A stretch of DNA of 64,000 nt from contig NC_086258.1 of the NCBI RefSeq assembly GCF_021018805.1, positions 6,859,081-6,923,080 of the forward strand. Direction: 5' to 3'. This stretch comes from Prinia subflava (taxonomy: Eukaryota > Chordata > Aves > Passeriformes > Cisticolidae). This document shows positions 48,190 through 61,900 of the stretch, piece by piece (positions within the stretch are counted from its first letter, which is position 1; each line of letters begins with the position of its first letter). The notes beneath the pieces were generated by a model. The model made no database searches and had not been told where the DNA came from. It saw only the letters and a program-made list of their open reading frames with translations. Position numbers and translations under genes: made by a program.

Positions 48190-48430
48190 ATTTTTTAAAA
48201 TTATTTTTTATTATATGCCTTGTAAATCTCCTCCAAGTCTGTTTCTGCTGTGACAAACGGCTCGAAAGAACCCCTCAATAATAAAATCAGATAGTGCTCC
48301 TGCACAGCCCAAGATCAGATGCACCTGCAGTGGGGATCGATTGCCTGATTAGGGGGAATTGATTGCCCCAGCCTCATTAGCATATCGTTAGCACTGACCC
48401 CGTGGCTGGCCCCACTCAAGCAAGCCACGA
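48190..48430. other. Candidate conserved non-coding element
   Basis: Paired E-boxes CAGATG (48316-48321) and CACCTG (48322-48327), then GATCGATTGCCTGATTAGGG, GGAATTGATTGCC, CCTCATTAGCATATCGTTAG and GGATTAA. The mix of bHLH and homeodomain-type sites in about 120 bases is enhancer-like. Conservation is untested. Confidence 0.33.
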
Positions 48431-50000
48431 CCTGGATGGATTAAAAAACGCAGTGCACTGGGGAGGGATGGGAAATCAGTAAAGAGGAGAGGAGGAGGCG
48501 AAGATCCTGGTCGATAACATCCACATCATCACCCTGCTGAGACCTCGAGTGCTCCACACCCCTGGAGCATCCCAGGGGGATGCAGCTCCAGGGAGCCGTG
48601 CCCTGCCCACAGCAGTCCCAGTGGAGCATCCCCCCAGGGACCACAGAGGGTTTCTTCAGGAGCTCCAGCCCTTTTGAACATTGACTAACAGGTTTTTTTT
48701 AGTGCTGTGAGTCAGTAGCCCCAGATAGGATTTCCATCTGTGCCGTGTGGGGCCTCGCCAGACTGTGTTTTGGGCCTCCATCCAAATAAAGCTGAAGAAC
48801 TGGTTGGGTTTGATTTGGTTTTATGGTTGGGGTTTGTTTCTTTCTTTCTTTATCAGTTTTGCACACAGAAGACGGGGAGAGGAGCCCAGGCTGTTCCAGG
48901 GGCCCTGCCCAGGCTGAACTTCCCCAGGATCCACCTTGTGAGTGACTTTACTGAGGTCAGGGGACTTTACTGGGGACAGGCTGCAGCAGGGAGCCTGGCC
49001 CAAGCTGGAATCCCCTCTGGAGAGCCCCAGCTCTGCAGGGTGACCTGGGTTTGTCCTGAGCACCTGGGCTGTGGCACGTCACAGCTCTGCTGTCAGCATG
49101 TGGGGACAGCTTTTCACTGGCTGATCTGGCTGATCAAAGCAGCAAGGACGAGCCTCTGGGAGCTGGTGGAAGGAGCAGCTTCTCCCAGAGAGCTGGGATA
49201 TGCCCAGTGCCCCAAGGGTACACACACCCCAAAGCAAGCTCCAGCCCCATCCCTGGAAGCACCCAGGTCCCTTTCTCTGGACTGACTCACAGAGGAGCCC
49301 CTGAGCATCCTCTGCTTTTGGGTGGAGAAGCAATTCCCAGGCCCAGGGAGGGCAGCAGCACTGCAAATGCAATCAGACACGCAGCAGCAGCCCCTGGTTG
49401 CACTGTGAGCTGATGAGATCCTGGCTGCAGGCAGGAGCAGACTGGGCACTTGTCCAAAACCCCAAGCCATTCACGAGGAGTCAGAGCCAGCAGCCAGCCC
49501 CGGGTCCCAGCCAGGACAGGAGCCCCACAGAGGTCATGGCCAGGCATGAAGTGCAGTTTGTCTGCTCCCAGACATCCTCTGAGCATCCAGGACCAGTTCT
49601 CTCCTGGTTCTGGGGTTTCTATTAATTTGTTTTAAATGTCTGATGTGGCAGCTGTGAGGAGCCAGGGTGCTCGAGGAGCACAGGCTGCAGCACAGGTGAC
49701 CTTGCACAGGTCAGGGGACATTCAGGCCTGGACACCCTGTGCCCATCCCTGCTGACCACATCAGAGACCAGCACGGCCTGGAGGACATCGAGAGGACACA
49801 GAGGTCCCTGTCCTTGTCGTGTGGGGAGATGTGGGGACCCCACCTCCACCACGTCCCTTCCTACCTGCAGGGTGGAGGTGTCCGTGCCTGACTGGCAGCT
49901 GTGCCGTGGGCGTTGTGCAGGTTTAGGAGGCATTTTTAAAGTAAAAGGTGCTCACAGTAAATCAGTTCTGGTTTCCCAAATAATGAGCACAGATTTGGCT

Positions 50001-50047
50001 AAAAAAAAAGAAAAAAAAAAAGAAAAAAAAAAAAAGAAAAAAAAAAG
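50001..50047. repeat. Poly(A) tract with single G interruptions
   Basis: Runs of 9, 11, 13 and 10 A separated by single G. No recognisable retroposon body lies directly upstream, so it reads as a simple repeat rather than a SINE tail. Confidence 0.9.
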
Positions 50048-54121
<4,074 letters not shown>

Positions 54122-54319
54122 ATCCCCATCCCCGTCCCCACTGCCCCATCTCTCCAGGCTCTGTCATGGAGAGGAGGGCGAAGGATAGGGACACATGGGG
54201 CTGGAAAAACTCTTGTTTGTCCACCCTGTCTGGTATGGAACAGCAGAGAGGGTGGGTTGGAAACAGAGGAAACGTTGCAGCTTCTTTTCCTCTTTGCTCT
54301 TCAAGTGAAAAATCCGGCC

Positions 54320-54800
54320 CTGCAAAGGGAGAGGAGGCCGATGCCCCCGCACCCGGGGATGCTCCAGGCTGTGATCAGGAGCGCTCTCAGGCTCTTCCCA
54401 CTCACACCGAGAGCAGCTCCGGCAGGAGGGGTGCCCGGGGCCCCATCTCAGGCTGAGGATGTCTCAGTGACAGCGCTGGGTTCGCTCTCTCTTTTCCCCA
54501 CGCCCCCAGCCCTGTGCTCTCCTCTCTGGCTCCATCCCCGCTCCTGTTCCGCCGCTCCTCCCGGAGCATCCCCGGCTCCGCAGTGACCCCGGGGCTGCTC
54601 CGGGCTCCTGCTGCAGCCCCAGCCCGGCCCAGGGCGCAGGGAAAGGCAGGAGCACACCCGGGACACCCGGATCCATCCCTGCCATGCCCTGGCACAGGAA
54701 AGGTGGCATCTCCCTGCGTCCCTGTGCCCCCGGGCAGGGGGCGGCGGGCACGGCGGGCTCAGCTCAGCCCTGCTGTCCCCATCCAACCCCCCCGTGATGC
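54320..54800. other. CpG-rich patch, possible weak CpG island
   Basis: GC-rich with many CG dinucleotides (for example TTCCGCCGCTCCTCCCGGAG, GGGGGCGGCGGGCACGGCGG). It could be a remote promoter, a first exon of another transcript, or merely GC-rich DNA. No ATG with upstream stop and downstream donor stood out on either strand. Confidence 0.4.
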
Positions 54801-54889
54801 TCGGGGAGAGCCTCCAGAGCGGCCCTGAATTCCCGCAGCACCTTCCCTGCTGCAAAGCCATTCATCAAGGCACACAAACAGCTCGGCTG

Positions 54890-55230
54890 CTAAAGGCCAC
54901 GCCGTGACAAAATGCCAATAGCTGTATTTACATTCAATATGTCCCGCTAATCTCGCCTTCAGGAAGCGTCTGCTGAGCCTGCCCGTTCCTTCCCGCGCAT
55001 CACCTCTTTAATCAGTCTCTTGTTACTGATCACAGATTGATTTCGGTTCCAGTAGCCAATAGGTTTTCCTTTTAATTTTCAGCATCATGTTTAATTAAAG
55101 CGGGGTGGGTCCGACCCCATCAAATCATATCAAAGTCTGTCTGAGCCCCAGGTGAGTGAAAACACCAGCATAAATTATTGATCAATCTTTGTTCAGATTA
55201 ATCTATCACTGCCTCTCCCCGGGCAGTGGA
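54890..55230. other. Candidate conserved non-coding element beside the CpG patch
   Basis: Contains a CCAAT box (55057-55061), GTTTAATTAAAGC (TTTAATTAAA at 55090-55099), ATCAAATCATATCAAAG (TCF-like ATCAAAG at 55129-55135) and TTATTGATCAATCTTTG. Low-complexity decay is absent. The pairing with a CpG-rich patch 100 bases away is typical of developmental enhancers or alternative promoters. Untested. Confidence 0.38.
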
Positions 55231-57768
55231 GCTCGGGAGGTTTTTGTCTCGTGGCAGCTGCTCCGTGGCAGTTCAGGACACCGTGGTGGCCCAGCCAGAG
55301 AGATCAAAACCTGCTCCTCAAAAGCAGCACAACTCCTCACCCTTTCCTCCCAGAAAATCCCAGCCCAGGGACACAGCAGGTGCTGGGAGATGCTGCTGAA
55401 CTTCCAGAGCTCGTTGTCTGCTGGGAGGAGGATGCAAACCACAGCAAGAAGCCAAGATTAAAGAAATCCCCACTCCTGCACAAATGCCAGTCTGAAAGCC
55501 CTGGAAGAAGAAGAGTTTCCCCCATTCTTGGAGGCCCTGGAGCTGCAGGGTCGGTGGGAGCGATGCTCAGGGCAGGAAAACCTTTCTCCCCTGCCCTGCT
55601 GCAGAATTCCAAGTGATCAATGGAAACACATCTCGTACCTGGAGGCAGCTTTATGTCAGTGTGCAGAGATGAGGAGCAACAGGAGGTGGGAGTGATGGGC
55701 AGAGAGAACCAGGCAGACACAGGAGGGGCTGCTGCCCCCAGCCCAAGCATCTCCCCCTGTGAGCTCCCTGAGCCAAGAGTGGTGTCTGAAATTATCCAGA
55801 AAAGCTAAAAACCAACAGAGCCTTGGAGCACCTGAGAGGTCCTGTGGGGCTCAGGCGGAGCCGGCAGCTCCAGCACTGCAGCAAGCCCAGCCCGGAGAGC
55901 AAACACGCCTTTGGATGATGAATAAAGATGGAGCCGAGGCGTTCCTGCCGCTCCCAAGGCTCTCCTGCCTGAATACTAATTGCTGGTCGGAGCTGAGGCT
56001 GCTTAAAGCAGGTTTGGGGCCAGGGTCTGGAAGAGACTGCGGTGCATTTGCATCATTCGGGGGGAAAACAGGTGGTTTTGCTGGATTCAGAAAACTTCTG
56101 CTCTTGGAGTAAACTTTGGATGCTGCCAAACCCCGGGAGGGGTGAAGGGCTGCATAGAAATAGCTGGAGAGTGGGGAAGGATTGCCAAGAGCAGCAGCTC
56201 AGCTCGTGAGTCAGCAGCATTAGCTCTCACCTCAACAAGCAATCTGCAAATTGTGCAAATCTGCTTTTCACAGTTCACCTAACCTGCGAAATGGCCTCAG
56301 ATTTACAGCCCCGGTGTTCACGCTCAAAAACAACTGAGTTAATGAAGAATTGGGAGGGAGGGGGGGAATTAGACAGAGTTTGGGTTTCACCTGGGGCTGT
56401 GGCTGCCACCCTGCACAGGGTTCCTGCCTCGGGGTGCTAGGCTGGGCTGGGGGTGCAGTCCTGGGGCTGGCTCCTGGGCCAGGTATCCCTTCTGCTTCCC
56501 TATTTTCCACCTGCTGCTGCAGCTGCAGCCCCACCTGAGGCCCTGGGAGGGCAGGAGGATTCTCTGATAAGGCAGAGAGTTCCAATCCTTTGGGATTAAA
56601 ACCCTCCCATCATCAGAGGCGAGGCGGGCACGGAGATCGAGGAGAGGATGAAAGGGGCCGTGCTTTCCCTCCCTGTGCAAAGTGGTGGGATCAATAGCAC
56701 CTTCCACTGGGATAAAAGGGCCAGCTTGGCTGTGGGGAAACTGCTGGGGAAGGAGGAGGCAGGAGCAGAATGAACGGGTGGAAGGAGCCACCCCAGGGTT
56801 TACCTTTAAAGTATTTTTAGCACCGAGCTCAGAAGAGAAAGCTGCAGCTGAATAGTTGAGAGCAGGATGAGTAGAGGACATGGAGGAGTTACCTTTGTGC
56901 AGAGGGCGTGGGGCAGAGCTGGGAATGGAGAGGGAGCAGAGGAGAGGGGGGAAAGTTGTGACTGTTCCATGTGCTCCTTGCACTGAGCTTCTGGAACTGG
57001 TGTGGGGTGGGAGGGTGGTGGCTTTGGAGCCTCTCCTGGGGCCTCACCCCTTGGATGTTAGATCTTGGAGAGAAAACCCATCAGTTCTGCATGTGTGGGA
57101 GAAGGTCCCTTGTGTGTGAAACCCTTGGGTGATGCTCTGGATAATCTCCAGCATTTCCTGGGCTGTGCCTTTGCTTGGCCCCTTCAACCCCACCCTGGTC
57201 CCGAGGCTGAGCCACCCCCAGCAAGACTTTGCCCACACTTTGCTGCCAACCTGTGCACTGGGGCTTTTTGATGGGAACCAGCCATCACTCCCCTTTTCCC
57301 ACAGCAGCTGGGACTGTCAATCCCACTCCAATCCTAATTTCAGACGCTGTTTGCTCTCTTTGCAGATAATGCCATCTTAGTGTTCTCCAACAGGCTACCA
57401 TTAATCTTGTGCCACAGACAGACAGATCATTATGGATGGGGAGGTGGGGGATCTGCAGCCCGGATTGATCAAGCCTGATACAACAAAAAGTGATGGGATT
57501 TATGTCCATATTACCCCACACCTATGGATATTTCTATAGGCAAACCCGAGCACGTGCCCCCCACACAATGAGCTGTGTGTGACAGTGTGGTGGCACTTCA
57601 GGGGCTGTGAGCAGGTCCTGGTGGGATAAACAGCTTCCTACAAACAGGGATTGAGAAAAAGGACAGGCCAGAGCTCCTCCAGCCTGCACTGGGGGCCTGG
57701 CACCTCCCTGTGCATGGGATGGTGCAGGGTGTCCCCATGGATCACCCCCATCCCTCCTCTTGAGGTTT

Positions 57769-58180
57769 TGGTGCCTGGAGAGGCCACCCAGAACAGAGGC
57801 TAGGCAGAGTTAAAGGCAGATATTTATTGAAAAACCTTCAAAGGGACACCTTGGGCAGTGCAGGAGTCTCGAGTCCCAAGAAGGATGACTGTCACGGGTT
57901 TTTTGACAAATATAAATTTGATCTGTTTGCATATCAGATGTTAATTGTTCAATTACAGCTTCAGGTAATGGAGTCCCATTCCCCCAGTTTGCTCCCCTCC
58001 CTAGTTCTCTGTTATTTGCGTTTTTCAGGGCCTGAGAAAGTGAGGTGTCCTTGGGTTTCAGGCCTAGAGAGAAATTGTTTTGTCTGAATGAAACAAGAGA
58101 ATAGCAGCTATGGAGTTTTAGAGTTATACACTAAAGCAATACTGATCTGAAAAATATAAAAGCTAAAACTTAAGGCATCA
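57769..58180 (-). mobile_element. Probable solo LTR (412 bp)
   Basis: Ends are TGGTGCC (57769) and GGCATCA (58174-58180), a 7-base terminal inverted repeat with one mismatch and TG/CA termini. On the minus strand a TATA-like TTTTATATTTT (about 58152-58162) lies near the 5' end, and AATAAA (57828-57823) lies about 55 bases from the 3' end, the expected U3-R-U5 order. The flanks do not give a clean target duplication (GTTT versus GTCT at best), so the boundaries are less certain than for the 33-kb LTR. No retroviral coding sequence is present. Confidence 0.6.
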
Positions 58181-58560
58181 GTCTGGACCCTTTTCCTCTC
58201 TCCCCTGAGGAACAGCAGGCTTCATTTCCCCTTCCCACACAATGACTGAGATGAGCACCAAGCAGCACCTCCCTTCTCCCCCAGCCCCACGGACACCCCT
58301 GGAGCAGAGTGGTGTCCCTGTGCCAACCTCCAGGTCCCCTCTGTCCTCAGAACGTCCCCAGCTCAGTCAGAAGCTGCAGGGACAGCCTTGGAGGGGTCAT
58401 TAAATCAACTCTGGAACCCAGGCTCTCTGCCCAGACCCATCTCCGACCTCCTGCTGCTGCTGGAGGGGTCAGAGCCAGCCCAGGAGCTCCCTGTGCTTCA
58501 TTCAGGCTGACAAAGCATCTCCTCTTGCTCTACAGCATCACCCCATGAGGTCCAACAGCT
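58181..58560. other. Short single-copy spacer
   Basis: Ordinary GC-rich DNA between the probable LTR and the next minisatellite. Nothing recognised. Confidence 0.4.
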
Positions 58561-58824
58561 GCTGCAGCCCCCGTTGCATTGCTGCAGCCCCCGTTGCATT
58601 GCTGCAGCCCCCGTTGCATTGCTGCAGCCCCTGTTGCATTGCTGCAGCCTCTGTTGCATTGATGCAGCCCCGTTGCATTGATGCAGCCCCGTTGCATTGC
58701 TCCAGCCCTCGTTGCATTGCTGCAGCCCCCGTTGCATTGCTCCAGCCCCCATTGCATTGCTGCAGCCCCCGTTGCATTGCTGCAGCCCCCATTGCATTGC
58801 TGCAGCCCCCATTGCATTGCTGCA
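58561..58824. repeat. 20-bp minisatellite, 13 copies
   Basis: The unit is GCTGCAGCCCCCGTTGCATT (20 bases). Eleven units are 20 bases and two adjacent ones (58661-58698) are 19 bases, having lost one C and carrying GATGCAG. Other variants are GCTCCAG and CCATTGCATT. Each unit holds a CTGCAG and a TTGCAT. Frames through it are open on both strands and give CCSPHCIAA-like or QQCNGGCSNA-like periods; these are artefacts. Confidence 0.95.
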
Positions 58825-60239
58825 CCCTGGGACCTGTCCAAGAGCTGTGGGAGCCGAGGGAAAACTCCCATTGGCATCAATCAATCCGTGATTAAACAGA
58901 GGCTGCAGAGCCTGTGGTACCTGAGGGATGAAAGATGTAAATAGAACTCTTCTTCAAGATTTACATTTTAAAGAAATGCAGTTTTCCACCATCAGTAAAA
59001 ATCCCCAGCACTGCTGCTTGTGGTGGAACTCGGGAGGTTGTTCTGATTTCAGGAGACACTGAGCACAGGGGCAAAGCTGCTGAAATCTGAGTGCAAAGCT
59101 GGAGGACAGAGAGGAGCACGAGTGCCAAAAGCACCTCAGAGCTCAGGCTGAAGGATGCTTCAAGCCAGGAGACCCTTCAGCTCCAATGGCCTCTGAGTGC
59201 AATAAAGAAAAGCCAAGGAACTCTTATTTTTTGCAGCTTCCTTGAAATAACAGGGGAAGAGGACAAAATGCCAGGGTATCCCAAAGTTATTTCTGTGAAA
59301 TAGGAGCCCTAAAAGGACCAGTTTTATCTAAAGGTGATAAAACAACAGAACCCAAATGGCATCCAAGCAGACCAAAAGCACATTATTCTGTGCTAGGAGC
59401 CTTACAGGAGAAAAGTTCTGGTTGGCAGCACCAATTTAAAGTGCAGCTTAAAACCCAGTGACTTCAAGGCAGGTTTTTTGTTTCTGTTTTGTTTCATTTT
59501 TTTAAAAAAATAATTACTTTGCCTTCTGAGTGTCCTTCAAAAGCTTTGCTTTCTCTACCCAGCAATTCTCACACCGCGCTCGTGCAGAGCCCTGGTGGCA
59601 CCAGACTTGGGAAAAATAAAGTAAATCCACTTTTAATCTCAAGGGCTGAAGGTGTTAGGTTTTGTTTATATCACCACTGTTTAATGTTGAATATTTTCAG
59701 CTCTTCTGATAACCAGGGTGAGGGTGTATCGATTTCTCCACCTCGTGCTGTAAGGTGGCTTGTATTAAAAAAAAGAGATAACTCAGCTCTTTTCAACTTC
59801 AGAGCCTGCCCATGTCTGACTGGATTTTAACCACCCTTAAAGAAAATCCTGAAAAATATTCACGGATGAAAACTAAATACCAACCTTTCTGCTGGGTTTT
59901 GTAACAGTCTATCAGCAGTAAAACAACAGAAAGGATTTTTAACAGAGGGAAATAAACCAGTTTAATAACCAAGAAATAAACCTGATTTAACAGGAAACTG
60001 AGGTGTCAAATGTGGGACTATACCCAAAGATTAGAGCTAAACTTGTGAGGAAAATGCCTGGTTTTAAAGATTCTTGGGAAGTTTGGGAATTTCTGCCTTG
60101 CAGAGGGCAGCAGCCCCTGCAAACTCTCCAGGACCCGCTGTGCTGACATGGGAGAGCTCACCTGGATTTTCCCCGCACAGGTAACACAGGCTGGCAGGTG
60201 AGTTTGGCAGGATTTCCTTCCTGATCCCCCCCTGCTGCT

Positions 60240-60380
60240 TTAAGGCTGGAAGAATGTCCTGTCACAGCGATTTAAATTTCTCCAACCCGGCCTTTCCACT
60301 CTCCTGCCTCAGCAATTTGCAGTTTTAATTTCACGGATGTTTGTAATTACAGCGAGGGGCTCAGTGAAAACAAAAAGCAA
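60240..60380. other. Candidate conserved non-coding element
   Basis: CAGCGATTTAAATTTCTCCA, GCAGTTTTAATTTCACGGAT and GTTTGTAATTACAGCGAGG: homeodomain-type TAATTA and CG-retaining sequence. Inference only. Confidence 0.3.
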
Positions 60381-60879
60381 ACCGGGAGAGCTTGGCAGCT
60401 TTGCCTCTTGGCGTGTTTTCTTGAATACTCTGGGATTAATTTCCTTCTGTTTTTCTTTAGGAGAAAAGTACTTAATACAGAGAATTTGATTTGGCTACAA
60501 CCTTCCACGGCCTCAGACCCAGGTGGCCCCTGGGCTGAGGGCAGGAGCATCCTGCAGATGTGCTCATCTACAGATCCAGGGGAGAAAAAACACCCAAAAA
60601 TCTCAGGGAACCACATGGGCCCTGAGCACAGCACACCTTGATGGTTCCTCTCCCTGCCCTTAGCTGGGAGCACATTTCTGTCAGAAAACCGAGGTTTGGG
60701 AAGCTCGGGAAGAAGGGTTTGCGAGCGTTTCATCAGAGTCACCTCCTGGCTCAGGAGGAATTCATCACGAGAGCAGGATTTATAGGAGAGCGGGCTAAAA
60801 CCTCTGAGAAAGAAAACAAAATCTAATTAAGCCTGCTGATAAGGTCGTGGTTTAGCAATTTTTGCTTCACTTCAGCATC

Positions 60880-61180
60880 TCGGGACATGGCCCGGCTTTG
60901 GCTTGCCCTGCCCCGGGCCGGGATGCTCCGGGATGCTCCGGGACCGCTTTTATTCCCTCGCAGCCGGCGCCTCTCCCGAGCTCCCATCCCCATCTGACAT
61001 TTCCCTTCCCCTCAGGTCCCCCAGCAGGTTCCAGCCCCGCCAGCCCCAGGATCCGAGGGCTGCGGGGTTTTTCCTCCAGCAGAAAAGGAGCCGCGGGTCA
61101 TCCCCGCCTGTGGATGCCCCCGGATTGTCCCCAACCCACCGCCCATTGTCACCCCCGGCCCGGCTGGTGACACTGTTAAA
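60880..61180. other. CpG-rich patch
   Basis: GC-rich with repeated CG dinucleotides and a short CGGGATGCTC tandem at 60919-60942. It may be a weak CpG island or distal element. No exon is supported. Confidence 0.35.
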
Positions 61181-61394
61181 AAGCGCTCCCGCTTCCTTTT
61201 CAGCATTTTAAAGAGGGATTGTCAACAGTAGCGAGGCTGTAAGGAAAGAAAAAAAGGGCTAAAAATACCTTAATAAACCCCAAATGCAGGGAGGAAGTGC
61301 AGATGGTGAGAGACAAGGGCACGGCAGCGCTGCACAGGCACGGGCTGCTGCCCCCCTCCATCAGCTTTATTTTTATACCAAGGCTGCACCGAAA

Positions 61395-61900
61395 TTTCCT
61401 GCTCATAATTCCTCCCCTGCAGATGCCGAATGAGCAGCTTGTTGTGAAACTCGGTGGCTGAGGTGTTGGTAGCACGGGTTAATTGTAATTGGGAACATAA
61501 ATCTGAATTTCTGTCCCCAGCGCCACTCTCGGAATCACGTTCTCCACGCAAATATTTGTTCTCATGAATTCCAAATGATCTCACCATTAATATTTTTCAC
61601 ATATTTGTTGTTTTCTGGCAATACTCCTCAGCTGATTTGCAGAACTGTTGGAGATGCTGAAGACCAAAGCGTGGGGCACCTTTAAACCCAAAGTGTTCAG
61701 TCTCAGCTCCGGAGGAACAAAACTTCTCTGTCCTTGATCCTGGCCTTCTGCTTTTCAGAGCAACTTTTTAATTAGCACAACCCCGTCTATTACCAACTGC
61801 AAGGACTCCCATTTTAAATTAGCCTCCTTATTAACATAAAAAAGTAAATAAAATGAGCAATGCTCAGCCGTCCCTGGGTTCTCCCAACTCAAAGGACAAC
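61395..61900. other. Candidate conserved non-coding element
   Basis: A roughly 500-base AT-rich block: GGGTTAATTGTAATTGGG, CGCAAATATTTGTTCTCATG (forkhead-like), CACCATTAATATTTTTC, CTTTTTAATTAGCACAACC (61763-61781) and CATTTTAAATTAGCC. One of the longer runs of homeodomain and forkhead-type motifs. Conservation untested. Confidence 0.35.

Larger units (their letters stand above)
44702..50000. other. Single-copy flank with several candidate regulatory blocks
   Basis: GC-rich and AT-rich segments alternate. Blocks at 45560-45960, 46860-46965 and 48190-48430 are listed separately. A short 12-bp array is at 46465-46519 and a TTTC run at 48837-48852. Open frames (for example 46455-46871 and 48740-49285) show no recognisable domains. 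Confidence 0.35.
54122..57768. other. Flank with a CpG-rich patch and a candidate element
   Basis: Holds the CpG-rich patch at 54320-54800 and the candidate element at 54890-55230 (separate entries). The remainder is ordinary GC-rich DNA with no recognised gene or repeat. Confidence 0.35.

Noticed and set aside
56387..56983. 198-codon minus-strand frame
   Set aside because: No recognisable domain, no splice context, and composition like neighbouring chance frames.
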